DNA of 64,000 bases from Candidatus Rifleibacteriota bacterium (GTDB lineage Bacteria; Muiribacteriota; Ozemobacteria; Ozemobacterales; Ozemobacteraceae), in contig JADFZL010000001.1 in assembly GCA_015232575.1 (NCBI GenBank), positions 558,001-622,000 on the forward strand, in the 5' to 3' direction. This document shows positions 16,035 to 24,418 of the stretch, piece after piece. The position numbers and the translations under genes were made by a program. How positions within the stretch are numbered: the first letter of the stretch is position 1; the number at the start of each line of letters is the position of its first letter. Below the pieces are notes generated by a model. The model saw nothing but the letters and a program-made list of their open reading frames with translations, ran no database searches and was not told where the DNA came from.

Positions 16035-16088
16035 GGCCTGATATAAAGTTACTGCAATAATATTCCTTGATCGAAGGAAACACAATAA

Positions 16089-16117
16089 TTGACAAAATGT
16101 ACTGTTTGTGCTAACAT
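16089..16117 (+). promoter_or_regulatory. Sigma-70 promoter of tRNA-Thr
   Basis: TTGACA (16089-16094) and TAACAT (16112-16117) with a 17-base spacer; the tRNA begins 24 bases after the -10. It probably also serves the sigma-54 activator operon that follows without an obvious gap. Confidence 0.75.
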
Positions 16118-16140
16118 TTCAATGCTTAGTTTTGTTTTCT

Positions 16141-16212
<72 letters not shown>

Positions 16213-16247
16213 TGGTTTTTTTACTGTTTTTTCGTTTTGGGAGCATT

Positions 16248-17177
16248 TTGGATACCAGAATAATTGGTAAGAGTAAAGCAATCCGGAACATTCTTGAAGT
16301 GGTCGAGAAAGTTGCTGACAGCGATGTGACTGTTCTCATCACCGGAGAAAGTGGAACCGGAAAGGAGATGATATCTGAAGCGATAGTCAATTCCAGTCCC
16401 AGATCGGGTAAGCCTTTTATAAAGATTAACTGTGCGGCAATACCGGCAGATTTACTTGAAAGTCAGATTTTCGGACATGAGAAGGGTTCTTTTACCGGTG
16501 CAATAGCCCGCCAGGAGGGTTGTTTCGAGCGTGCAAATTCTGGGGTTCTTTTTCTTGATGAAATAGGAGAAATGTCTCTTACTACTCAGACAAAGCTTTT
16601 GAGGGTAATTCAGGAAAAAGAGTTTGAGAGAGTTGGCGGGAAGGAAACGATCAAAGTTGACGTGAGATTGATCGCAGCAACGAATAAAGACCTTCACGAG
16701 GAAATAAAAAAGGGTACTTTCAGGGAAGATCTTTATTATCGTTTGAATGTTGTAGAGATACATCTTCCACCGCTCAGAAATCGAAAAGATGATGTTATAA
16801 GCATTGCAGAACATTTTCTTGGGTATTTCTCTAATAAATATAAAAAGCAGAATATGACTTTTTCGCCTCAGGCTTATGAGTATATCGAAAAATACAGCTG
16901 GCCGGGAAACGTCAGAGAGCTTCGGAACATTGTTGAAAGAGCTGTTGTGCTAAGTAATGGTCATTGTATTGATCCAAATGATCTTCCTGAAAAAATTAAA
17001 TGTGTTCAACCGGATGAGTTTTTTTTTCTCGGTGATGGGAAAGTCATGACGCTGGCTGAACTGGAGAACGTTTACATAAAAAAAATTCTGGATATGGTTG
17101 ACGGAAACAAATTAAAAGCATCAAGACTGCTTGATATTGATCCGAAGACTTTGCGTTCTAAACTTGGAAATAAGTGA
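16248..17177 (+). CDS. Sigma-54-dependent transcriptional activator without a receiver domain
   Basis: A 309-residue AAA+ enhancer-binding protein that would remodel RpoN holoenzyme. Motifs: Walker A GESGTGKE (about residue 33), the sigma-54-contact loop GSFTGA (usually GAFTGA), Walker B GVLFLDEIGEM, and arginine-finger region YYRLNVVEIHLPPLRNR. The C-terminus is a Fis-type helix-turn-helix (NKLKASRLLDIDPKTLRSKL). There is no N-terminal sensory domain, as in PspF. I place the start at a TTG (16248) with GGGAG upstream, because the longer frame begins inside the tRNA. The following ComFB, STAS and rpmE genes are closely spaced. Confidence 0.88.
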   Translation: MDTRIIGKSKAIRNILEVVEKVADSDVTVLITGESGTGKEMISEAIVNSSPRSGKPFIKINCAAIPADLLESQIFGHEKGSFTGAIARQEGCFERANSGVLFLDEIGEMSLTTQTKLLRVIQEKEFERVGGKETIKVDVRLIAATNKDLHEEIKKGTFREDLYYRLNVVEIHLPPLRNRKDDVISIAEHFLGYFSNKYKKQNMTFSPQAYEYIEKYSWPGNVRELRNIVERAVVLSNGHCIDPNDLPEKIKCVQPDEFFFLGDGKVMTLAELENVYIKKILDMVDGNKLKASRLLDIDPKTLRSKLGNK

Positions 17178-17189
17178 TATGGCAGATTA

Positions 17190-17468
17190 ATGAGTGAAGA
17201 AAATTTTGTTCTGCATAATTTAATGGAGTCCTATGTAAAGAATGAGTTTGCCGGACTTAAATCAAAAAATATTCTTCACTGTAGTTGCGACAGATGTTCT
17301 CTGGATGTTATAGCACTTGCTCTAAATGAACTTCCGGCAAGGTATTTTGTTTCGAAGTTTGGTGAGATAGCTGGAAGACTTGAAATTGAAAATGTACAGT
17401 ACAAATCGGACGTTACTATGGCCTTGTACAAAGCTGTTGAAATTGTAAATAAAGGGCCAAGACATTAG
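17190..17468 (+). CDS. ComFB-family small protein
   Basis: A 92-residue protein like the late-competence ComFB family. It has the pattern N-L-M-E-S-Y-V near the N-terminus and HCSCDRCSLDVIALALNELPARYFVS (cysteine cluster, then the LNxLPxxY phrase) at about residues 30-57. Some ComFB-like proteins in cyanobacteria have been described as cyclic-di-GMP receptors, but that role is not shown here. It starts 12 bases after the activator gene and is followed 23 bases later by a STAS protein, so a signalling role is plausible. Confidence 0.75.
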   Translation: MSEENFVLHNLMESYVKNEFAGLKSKNILHCSCDRCSLDVIALALNELPARYFVSKFGEIAGRLEIENVQYKSDVTMALYKAVEIVNKGPRH

Positions 17469-17491
17469 AAAAGCTGAATTGGAGGAGCAGA

Positions 17492-17863
17492 ATGAACGAT
17501 CGAAAGACAAGTTCCGAGAAAGAAAAGTTGACTTTTGAGATCAGGCAAGCAAAGAAAGATTTTACAGTTCTTTCTCTGGTAGGTGATCTGGACATGTGGA
17601 CCCTTCCGCAGGCGAAGGAACAGATCAACCAGCTGGTAAACAATGGCAAGATTAAAATTATTCTTGACCTTGAAAAAATGAATTACATTGATTCTTCCGG
17701 CCTGGGTTTTTTCATCGGTTCTCTGAAGAAATTAAGAGATTCTGGTGGCGATCTCATGCTGATCAACCTCAATGCTTATATTTATGGAATTTTTAAACTT
17801 ATTCAACTTCAACATATTATTCAGACTTACGACAGTCTCGAAGAAGCAGAAAAACATTTTTAA
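17492..17863 (+). CDS. STAS-domain protein, anti-sigma-factor antagonist type
   Basis: A 123-residue single STAS domain. The characteristic phosphorylatable-serine region is MNYIDSSGLGFFIGSLKKLRD (Ser at about residue 70). The N-terminus (FTVLSLVGDLDMWTLPQAKEQI) fits the SpoIIAA/RsbV fold. Such proteins are switched by a serine kinase and phosphatase; none is encoded nearby. A GGAGGAG site precedes the ATG. Confidence 0.88.
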   Translation: MNDRKTSSEKEKLTFEIRQAKKDFTVLSLVGDLDMWTLPQAKEQINQLVNNGKIKIILDLEKMNYIDSSGLGFFIGSLKKLRDSGGDLMLINLNAYIYGIFKLIQLQHIIQTYDSLEEAEKHF

Positions 17864-17891
17864 TCCCTGAACAAGGGAAAGGAGTTATAAA

Positions 17892-18182
17892 ATGAAACCC
17901 AAAATTCATCCAGATTTTCACAAGGTTAATGTGACATGTGCATGTGGTGGCGCTTTCGAGAGCTATTCCACATCCAAGGAACTCAAGTTGGAAGTTTGCT
18001 CCAATTGTCATCCGTTCTTCACAGGACAGCAGAGATTCCTTGACACCGCCGGAAGAGTTGAACGATTCCAGGCAAAGATCGACAAGCAGAAACAAGCTTT
18101 AGAAGAAACTGCTTCGAAGAAAAAAGTAAAGCCAGCTCCAAAAGCAGCTGCCCAACCAGCAGTTCAGCCTGCGGCTAACTGA
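17892..18182 (+). CDS. rpmE: 50S ribosomal protein L31 (zinc-binding form) with C-terminal tail
   Basis: A 96-residue protein. The N-terminal 66 residues are canonical L31: MKPKIHPDF, then CACGGAF and CSNCHPFFTGQQRFLDTAGRVERF, with the paired cysteines of the zinc-binding form. The remaining 30 residues are a Lys/Ala/Pro-rich extension (KPAPKAAAQPAVQPAAN), not found in the shortest family members. AAAGGAG lies before the ATG. It is the last gene of the tRNA-Thr/activator run and is followed by a terminator. Confidence 0.94.
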   Translation: MKPKIHPDFHKVNVTCACGGAFESYSTSKELKLEVCSNCHPFFTGQQRFLDTAGRVERFQAKIDKQKQALEETASKKKVKPAPKAAAQPAVQPAAN

Positions 18183-18206
18183 GCGGTTCTCTCATGAAGA
18201 GTAAAT

Positions 18207-18237
18207 CCGGGGGAATTACTGATTCTCCCGGTTTTTT
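18207..18237 (+). terminator. Intrinsic terminator after rpmE
   Basis: CCGGGGGAAT / ATTCTCCCGG stem (one G-U pair) with a short loop, followed directly by six T. Confidence 0.9.
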
Positions 18238-18263
18238 GCATTGTATTTTTTTTCTGGATTCAT

Positions 18264-18291
18264 GTCATTTCGACCGCAGGGAGAAATCTCC
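18264..18291 (+). repeat. Dispersed repeat, GTCATTTCGACC family, copy 1
   Basis: GTCATTTCGACCGCAGGGAG followed by AAATCTCC; the same sequence occurs at 36022-36050 and, longer, at 61981-62043. It lies in the thyX leader. Confidence 0.75.
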
Positions 18292-18330
18292 GAATGGTTA
18301 GCAGATTAAAAGAGTTTAATTACGAAAATT

Positions 18331-19047
18331 ATGGACAAAAAACCTGAAGTAGTATTAATAAGATCAACCCCTGACCCAGACAGGCTTGTAGCACTTGCTG
18401 CAAGAAGATGTTATTCTTCTCTGAGAGCTGACGCTATTAATGAAAGGTTGAATGAAGAGGAAATTGATCGTCTGATACAATTTCTTAGAACCCGCAATCA
18501 CCTTTCTCCTTTTGAACATGCACATTTCACATTTTCAATCGGTGGAGTATCAAGAGCACTTTCACACCAGCTTGTACGGCACAGAATTGCTTCATACTCA
18601 CAGGAAAGTCAGCGTTATGTTGAGTATTCGAAACTTGAGCAACTTCCATGCATAGTTCCACCATCAATATCTGAAAATTCTGAAGCACTGTCTGAATATC
18701 ATAAACTGATGCAGATTTCACTTGATGGCTATAAAAAACTTCGCCAGCTTGGCGTAAAAGCTGAAGATGCGCGATATGCATTTCCCAATGCGATTGAAAC
18801 TAAGATTGTTGTTACAATAAATGCACGGTCCCTCTTTAACTTTTTTGAACAGAGACTTTGCCTGAAAGCTCAATGGGAAATTAGAATCCTGGCTTCTGAA
18901 ATGAGAAGACTTTGCAGGATGGTTGCACCCAGAGTTTTTAAATATGCCGGAGCACCTTGTTCTTATGCCCAGCCATATTGCAGAGAAAATGACCCTTCAT
19001 GCATCCAGTATCCAAAAAACGCCGAAAAGGCTTCATTCTCACAATAA
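18331..19047 (+). CDS. thyX: Flavin-dependent thymidylate synthase
   Basis: A 238-residue ThyX, which makes dTMP from dUMP using FAD, NADPH and methylene-tetrahydrofolate. The ThyX signature RHRxxSxxxxSxR is present as RHRIASYSQESQRY (about residues 88-101), preceded by SPFEHAHFTF, and the C-terminal half carries PNAIETKIVVTINARSLFNFFEQRL with the catalytic-region residues. No strong ribosome site precedes the ATG. It appears to stand alone. No thyA is seen in this window. Confidence 0.95.
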   Translation: MDKKPEVVLIRSTPDPDRLVALAARRCYSSLRADAINERLNEEEIDRLIQFLRTRNHLSPFEHAHFTFSIGGVSRALSHQLVRHRIASYSQESQRYVEYSKLEQLPCIVPPSISENSEALSEYHKLMQISLDGYKKLRQLGVKAEDARYAFPNAIETKIVVTINARSLFNFFEQRLCLKAQWEIRILASEMRRLCRMVAPRVFKYAGAPCSYAQPYCRENDPSCIQYPKNAEKASFSQ

Positions 19048-19057
19048 CTCGTTAGAA

Positions 19058-19150
19058 ATAAAGAAAAGAAAAGACGAGACAAGAAAAGATTTTTGTCCGC
19101 AGATTACGCAGATTGCGCAGATTTTCAAGATTTAGGATTTAGGTTTTTTG
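19058..19150 (+). repeat. Dispersed repeat, TCCGCAGATT family, copy 4
   Basis: AAGAAAAGACGAGACAAGAA, then TTGTCCGCAGATTACGCAGA, then TTTTCAAGATTTAGGATTTA. The longest copy here; it mirrors copy 3 at 15943-16034. Confidence 0.8.
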
Positions 19151-19294
19151 ATTAGAGGGATGTTTATGATGTTTTCGCAGGGACTTGATTTATCAAGTCC
19201 GAGTTGATACGTAAATTAGATTATAGAAAAAGATAGCTGACAGATAGAAGATTTGCTGAGAAGATTCAAGCTAAATTACATTGGAGATAAACAA

Positions 19295-20383
19295 ATGAAA
19301 GAGATTGAGAGTATTCGTAATTCTGTAAATAAGATAGACAAAGAAATTATCGCGTTAATTGAAAAAAGATTGGATTTGGCCTCAGAGATACTAATAAAAA
19401 AGCTTGCCCTTAATTTATCCGGTTTCTCGCCTGATCGTGAAACCGAGGTTATGAGTATTCTTCAAAACATGTCTTCGGATAAACTTTCCACAGACGATCT
19501 ACGGAGAATCTTCGCAGAAATAATTTCTGTCTGCAGAAAAGTTGAATCTGATGAGAAAATGATTGTTTTCGGTGAAAAATATGGGCTCTGCCATAATTGC
19601 GTAAGAAGCCAATATGGAAAAACCATCCCTTTAAGCTTTCGTTACAAATGGAAACAGATCGTTTCAGATGTTCGAGAAAATCACAAATCTTTTGTTTCAG
19701 TTCTTTTTCAGCCTGGTAATAATGATTTTACTTCCATATTTGATGATTTACTTGCTGAAAGGTTCAGAATTGTTGCCGAAAGCCATCAAATCACGAAATT
19801 TTCACTTGTAAGCAAAAGTTGTGAAAATCTCTTCGACCTCTCAGAAATACTTATTCCCCGAGAATTCAGACATTCATTGATAGAATGGATTGGCTCACTG
19901 AATATTTCTGCTAAGATCACAATATGCAATTTTGAAGAAGAAGCTTATGAGAACCTTCTCGAAAGCAAATCAATTGCTGCAATCCTGCCACAGGATATTG
20001 CATTGGACGCCCCTCTGAACTTTCTCAAGAAAGATATTATTCCAGCTGATACTTTTCCACTCAGGCTTCTCACTCTTTCAGCCAGCAGAAGAGATCATCA
20101 TGGAAAGTCAGATATTTCATCATCCCAGGGAACATTTTTGATTGCAAACAATTCTGATACAAATAACCTGCCTTCAATTCTTCAGACAATTGAAAAATCA
20201 GATTTTGCGGTCACTGCTGTAACTTCATTTCAAATCTCAAACAAGCCATTTAAAAACGTTTTCTGGATTGATGTAACTAAAAATGAAAATCTTTCTTCTG
20301 TCGAAGAAAAGATAATTAATATAAAAAAGGCCAATCAGTTTTCCAGCTTTCTTGGCTTTTATAAATCAGTGAAATGCTTCTAA
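19295..20383 (+). CDS. Chorismate mutase domain fused to a divergent prephenate-dehydratase/ACT-like region
   Basis: A 362-residue protein. Residues 1-85 are a type II (AroQ) chorismate mutase domain: IRNSVNKIDKEIIALIEKRL, then a helix ending in the RRIFAEIISVCRKVE phrase. The rest has the layout of the P-protein PheA. A dehydratase-like region contains RFRIVAESHQITKF and AAILPQDIALDAPLNFLKKD, and an ACT-like end contains PSILQTIEKSDFAVTAVTSF and NVFWIDVT. The dehydratase catalytic TRF motif is not visible (LRLLTLS stands in its place), so dehydratase activity is doubtful. ATG 19295 has GGAG upstream; the longer frame begins at 19253. Confidence 0.65.
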   Translation: MKEIESIRNSVNKIDKEIIALIEKRLDLASEILIKKLALNLSGFSPDRETEVMSILQNMSSDKLSTDDLRRIFAEIISVCRKVESDEKMIVFGEKYGLCHNCVRSQYGKTIPLSFRYKWKQIVSDVRENHKSFVSVLFQPGNNDFTSIFDDLLAERFRIVAESHQITKFSLVSKSCENLFDLSEILIPREFRHSLIEWIGSLNISAKITICNFEEEAYENLLESKSIAAILPQDIALDAPLNFLKKDIIPADTFPLRLLTLSASRRDHHGKSDISSSQGTFLIANNSDTNNLPSILQTIEKSDFAVTAVTSFQISNKPFKNVFWIDVTKNENLSSVEEKIINIKKANQFSSFLGFYKSVKCF

Positions 20384-20390
20384 ATCACAA

Positions 20391-20412
20391 AAAGGGGGCA
20401 TAAGCCCCCTTT
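20391..20412. terminator. Bidirectional intrinsic terminator
   Basis: AAAGGGGGC-ATAA-GCCCCCTTT, perfect stem of nine, between two convergent genes. Confidence 0.85.
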
Positions 20413-20429
20413 AACTCAAAACTATTTTA

Positions 20430-22388
20430 TCATGGTGATCTGACGAACACAAGAGAGTCAAGAAACAGATTTGCTCCGCCACCTGCACCAGGATTTACTG
20501 CAGTAACTTCCACATCTATTCCTGCTACTCCTGCATTGAAGATGATCTGACCGAGAGCAACCTGCGTTCTGCCGCGATTTATCTGTCCATAACAGTTGAT
20601 ATCTTTTTCCAGAAGTGTTGTTGTAAAAATGAAACCATCTTCGGAAATCTTCACCCTGTAATTGCCTCCGCTTGTATGCGGATAATAATAGGCATAAACA
20701 TTGTATCTGAAATATCCCGATGCCGGTGTTGGCAACTTGTAATATAATGCTGATGAGTTTCCAAAGCCGAATTCATAACAGTCACCATTGCCAGTTGTTC
20801 CAACTGTATCAGCAATAAGAAGTGCACTGCCAGCACCTGAAAAATAATCAATATTTGGATAGTCTTTTGTTGAGTAAAACAGGTACGCCCCGGCAATAGA
20901 ACCAGTTACAGCGCTTCTGTTATTAAATCCCCAGTTCGAGTTTTCACCTTCGAGCATTCCAACCCACAAACCGCCTGGATAAGCTTTTACATAAGTGCTT
21001 AAATCGCTTTCCTTACCTGACGAACTTACCGCAGAGACTTTGAAGAAATACGGTATTCCAAATTCAAGCTTCTGACCTTTCTTTTCTGGAATCTGCTGGA
21101 AGTTGCTTGGATAGGTGTTAATTACATAAGGTGATGTTTCTGTCCACTGCGGCTGACTTGTAACGAGTTTTGTGTAACCGCCGTCTGCAACTGTTGAAAA
21201 ATAAATATTGTAGCTCACCGCATTTTTTGCCGCAGACCAGGCCAGTTTAATTCCAGCCTCTGTAGATGTTGATGACCAGGCACTTAAACCACTCGGAATC
21301 TCAGGAATATCTGTATCTGAAGACTGTGTTACAATTGAACTCTGATTGCTTACCATGCCATTTCTGTCAATCGCTCTTACAGCATAAAGATTGTAGGGCG
21401 TGCCGTTGATATCCTTGAAAGTCTGAGTCAGATTTGCAGTACCATTGTCTTCTACAATTCCAATCAGTGAAAAGAGGCGATCAGTCGGGTTAGCTCTGAA
21501 AATAAGATATGAATCAAGATCCATTGATGGATAAAGACCGTCAAAGATGTTTGATCCATCTTCATTTTTCATTGGCTTGTGCCAGGCAATGATCGGATCA
21601 ATATCATTCGAAACTGTAAGTCCATACGGCATACTCGGAGTAGTATCATCGCCTGAGCGCAATACGACCTGCACTGGATCAGAGTTTTCACTCTCTGTGT
21701 ACATATCGTTGTATGACCTGATGACGTAAGTATACTGCTCAGCAGATGTTCTACTGATCGAAGTGTCAACATATCCCGGGGAATCCTGTGGCACTGCTGC
21801 AATCCACTGAACACCACCAGCTGTTGTACTTAAACCTCTGTAGATATTGTAACCCTGAATTTTGATTCCTGTTACTTTATCCCAGGAGACATATACGACT
21901 TCTGTCGAGGCTCTTGCTTTGATATTAACAACTCTCGGAGGCCGTTCTTCAAATGGAAGACCTGCACGCGCCTGAATTGCATTTGTTCTGGAAAGATCAG
22001 ACTCTTTTCCCTGTGTATCAAACGCTGATACTTTGTAATAGTAGTACTGATCATTCACCAGGCCATTCTGATTATCATTATCAAGATAACTCGGAGCAGC
22101 CATTTTCGAAATTGTTGTAATCAGGGTAAACGGACCGCCTGAATTATTCGATCTGTAAATCTTGTATCCAACAAGATCAGCTTCAGAATTGGCACTCCAT
22201 GAAAGAAAGATAGCACGCTCTTTCCCGACCCCTACAATATTCAATGGAATATTTGGAGCCTCAAAATCAGTAAGTCCGGGATCTTTCTTAACACCTGTTG
22301 TACAGCCAAAGATTGAAATCAGCATCAAAATGGCGATTCCAAGCATAAGGCTTTGTTTATAAATTGCTGGCGCCGTAATTTTAATCAT
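20430..22388 (-). CDS. Lipoprotein with several fibronectin type III domains
   Basis: A 652-residue lipoprotein (lipobox SIFGC, Cys at about residue 29). Several FN3-like domains follow: about 40-135 (PLNIVGVGKERAIFLSWSAN), 155-245 (IKARASTEVVYVSWDKVTGI), 265-360 and 380-480 (AGIKLAWSAAKNAVSYNIYF). The last 150 residues are a beta-rich domain (GAGSALLIADTVGTTGNGDC) that resembles a carbohydrate-binding or golvesin-like sandwich. The ATG at 22388 has GGGAGAG upstream; the longer frame from 22442 adds a hydrophilic lead that would hide the signal. It is probably surface-exposed and adhesive or carbohydrate-binding. Confidence 0.78.
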   Translation of the reverse strand: MIKITAPAIYKQSLMLGIAILMLISIFGCTTGVKKDPGLTDFEAPNIPLNIVGVGKERAIFLSWSANSEADLVGYKIYRSNNSGGPFTLITTISKMAAPSYLDNDNQNGLVNDQYYYYKVSAFDTQGKESDLSRTNAIQARAGLPFEERPPRVVNIKARASTEVVYVSWDKVTGIKIQGYNIYRGLSTTAGGVQWIAAVPQDSPGYVDTSISRTSAEQYTYVIRSYNDMYTESENSDPVQVVLRSGDDTTPSMPYGLTVSNDIDPIIAWHKPMKNEDGSNIFDGLYPSMDLDSYLIFRANPTDRLFSLIGIVEDNGTANLTQTFKDINGTPYNLYAVRAIDRNGMVSNQSSIVTQSSDTDIPEIPSGLSAWSSTSTEAGIKLAWSAAKNAVSYNIYFSTVADGGYTKLVTSQPQWTETSPYVINTYPSNFQQIPEKKGQKLEFGIPYFFKVSAVSSSGKESDLSTYVKAYPGGLWVGMLEGENSNWGFNNRSAVTGSIAGAYLFYSTKDYPNIDYFSGAGSALLIADTVGTTGNGDCYEFGFGNSSALYYKLPTPASGYFRYNVYAYYYPHTSGGNYRVKISEDGFIFTTTLLEKDINCYGQINRGRTQVALGQIIFNAGVAGIDVEVTAVNPGAGGGANLFLDSLVFVRSP

Positions 22389-22703
22389 ACGACTCTCCCT
22401 TCCAGGACATTCAAAAATAAATTCACAGTTCCCTATCGGCAAGTACTGAAAGATAATTAAATGATTACGATATCAACCAATCTTTCGTATCTAAAAGCTG
22501 TTACCAATGCGCACGATTCGGCCTCGATAAATCACTTGGGATTGGTATGATCAATGCTTCGCGGCTGACAGACGTTAACCTTGTCCTCCGACTTGTCATC
22601 TGGCAATTGTGTTTCTGACTGGCTATTGCCGAGCGGTGCCGAAATGACATTCGAAATCGCGAACTTAACGGATGGCATTTTTATCCCGGAATGATTTATA
22701 CGA
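22389..22703. other. Intergenic, no gene seen
   Basis: About 315 bases between two minus-strand genes. It probably holds the promoter of the FN3 lipoprotein gene and the 3' end of the pdxJ message. I see no terminator, RNA or convincing open frame; the short frames here have no family resemblance. Confidence 0.5.
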
Positions 22704-23438
22704 TCAGATTTTTCTGAGAAGTTCGGCATTGCGTATTGCATCTTTCATTTCTCTTACTGCTCTTTCAAGACCAACCAGAACCGCTCTGGAAATAATAGAA
22801 TGGCCGATGTTAAATTCCTCAATTCCTGCCATTGAAACAACTTCTGAAACATTCCAGTAGTTCAGTCCATGACCGGCATTTACTCTGAGACCAAGTTTTA
22901 CTGCTAATTCGGCCATCAAGTGCAGTCTCTCGGTTTCTTTTTCATGCTCTTTTCCAACAGTATTTGCAAAACATCCGGTATGGAATTCAATAAAATCGGC
23001 CTTAAGTTCAGCAGATTTTTCAACCTGTTTTTTATCCGGATCAATAAAGAGACTGACGAGAATATTCTGTTTTTTTAATCGCTTAATGACTTCTTTAATT
23101 CTTTCTTTGCCGGAAACGACATCGAGTCCGCCTTCTGTTGTTACTTCCTGCCTTTTTTCCGGAACAAGGGTAGCCATTTCCGGACGAATTTCTTCTGCGA
23201 TTTTGACGACTTCTTCTTCTACTGCCATTTCCAGATTGAGTCGTGTTTTGACTGTGCTTCTGAGAATTTTCAGATCCCGGTCCTGAATATGACGCCGGTC
23301 CTCGCGAAGATGTACTGTTATTCCGTCTGCACCTGAAAGCTCCGCAAGTGCTGCCGCATGCACCGGATCAGGCTCACAGCCCTTTCTGGCTTCGCGGATT
23401 GTCGCCACATGATCAATGTTGACACCTAGTTTTATCAC
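22704..23438 (-). CDS. pdxJ: Pyridoxine 5'-phosphate synthase
   Basis: A 244-residue PdxJ, which condenses 1-deoxyxylulose 5-phosphate with 3-amino-2-oxopropyl phosphate in the DXP-independent-of-PLP-recycling route to vitamin B6. Signature segments: [17 protein letters not shown] at the N-terminus, [20 protein letters not shown] (active-site His/Arg), LNLEMA and [10 protein letters not shown], and the C-terminal GHSIISRAV. The GTG at 23438 has AGGTGAT upstream; a GTG at 23447 lies inside that ribosome site. PdxA is not in the window. Confidence 0.95.
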   Translation of the reverse strand: MIKLGVNIDHVATIREARKGCEPDPVHAAALAELSGADGITVHLREDRRHIQDRDLKILRSTVKTRLNLEMAVEEEVVKIAEEIRPEMATLVPEKRQEVTTEGGLDVVSGKERIKEVIKRLKKQNILVSLFIDPDKKQVEKSAELKADFIEFHTGCFANTVGKEHEKETERLHLMAELAVKLGLRVNAGHGLNYWNVSEVVSMAGIEEFNIGHSIISRAVLVGLERAVREMKDAIRNAELLRKI

Positions 23439-23476
23439 CTTTATCACCTCAAGATTATTTAATTTGAAAACCGAAT

Positions 23477-23513
23477 TTTAACCACGGAATAACACGGAAA
23501 GACACGGATTTTG
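23477..23513 (-). repeat. ACCACGGA-type degenerate repeat
   Basis: AACCACGGAATAACACGGAA, then AGACACGG. It echoes the 9-bp array at 9769-9860 when that is read on the minus strand (ACCACGGAA units). Confidence 0.5.
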
Positions 23514-23560
23514 TCTGTGAAAAATAATAATTTGGCTGGATTTCTATTAAGATCAAAGAT

Positions 23561-23612
23561 AAAAGCTGTCCGCAGATTTCACAGATTACGCAGATTAAGA
23601 TTTAAAGATAAG
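23561..23612 (+). repeat. Dispersed repeat, TCCGCAGATT family, copy 5
   Basis: AAAAGCTGTCCGCAGATTTC, then ACAGATTACGCAGATTAAGA; almost identical to the copy at 14311-14359. Confidence 0.8.
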
Positions 23613-23690
23613 ATCTGAAAGATTACGAAACTGAATGAATTCATATCATTATTTTCGGAAACATGCATAACTAAAATGAAAATTCCTATA

Positions 23691-24416
23691 CTATTGAAAT
23701 AAATTCTTGCTTCTTGCAACGAATGAAAACATTGATCCTGAGCGGCCTTTATCGCCACGATAGGAAAAATAGGTATCAGGCTGACATTTTGTACAATCAT
23801 TTTCCTGCTGAATCTTATGAAATGGAATTCCTTTGCTCAAAGCCTGCATCGTATTGAGTCCGCGCAAATCAAGGTGCCACTTTTTCCCTTTTGAGAATGC
23901 TGAAGTATAAGATTTATCTGTAGAATCAAACATTTCGGCAACTTCGTCACCCAGTTCCAGGCAGCATGATCCGATGCAGGGGCCCATAAAAACAGTAATC
24001 TGCGATGGAAGAATGTTTTCCATTGCAAGAATTTTATTTATTGTTTTTCCAGTAATATCAAGTCTGGTACTTTTCCAGCCGGCATGTACGGCTGCAATTG
24101 TTTTTTCTCCAATGATTATCACCGGAAGACAATCAGCGGTAAAAACGCCAAGAGTAACATCTTCCTGATCGGTTATCAGTGCATCAGCTTCGCCCTGAAA
24201 ATGAGAGCTTTCACTTAATTTTTTCCCGGGAAAAATAATCTCAGAACCGTGAACCTGTTTTAAAAAGAAAGGTTCAGCGATTGATAAACCATTTTTTTTG
24301 CAGATTTTTTTCCATTCAGAAGTGATCTCTTCCTTTGACATATTTATAAAAGCGAGATCACCATCTGATTTCTGCGAAAAGCAAATTGTACAGCCGTTTA
24401 CTTTTTTGATTATCAT
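23691..24416 (-). CDS. pgeF: Purine nucleoside phosphorylase/laccase-like protein (YfiH/PgeF family)
   Basis: A 241-residue protein of the multicopper-polyphenol-oxidase-like (DUF152) family. Members act on purine nucleosides (LACC1-type) and in E. coli a member is credited with clearing faulty peptidoglycan precursors. Metal and active-site motifs are present: KQVHGSEI, EADALITD, FTADCLPVII, AAVHAGWKSTRLDI and GPCIGSCCLE. It begins three bases after the TPR gene and uses a GGAG inside that gene's end, so the two are probably coupled. Confidence 0.9.
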   Translation of the reverse strand: MIIKKVNGCTICFSQKSDGDLAFINMSKEEITSEWKKICKKNGLSIAEPFFLKQVHGSEIIFPGKKLSESSHFQGEADALITDQEDVTLGVFTADCLPVIIIGEKTIAAVHAGWKSTRLDITGKTINKILAMENILPSQITVFMGPCIGSCCLELGDEVAEMFDSTDKSYTSAFSKGKKWHLDLRGLNTMQALSKGIPFHKIQQENDCTKCQPDTYFSYRGDKGRSGSMFSFVARSKNLFQ

Positions 24417-24418
24417 TA

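Noticed and set aside
22532..22741. Minus-strand frame of 69 codons next to pdxJ
   Set aside because: It overlaps the end of pdxJ, has no ribosome site and resembles no family I know.
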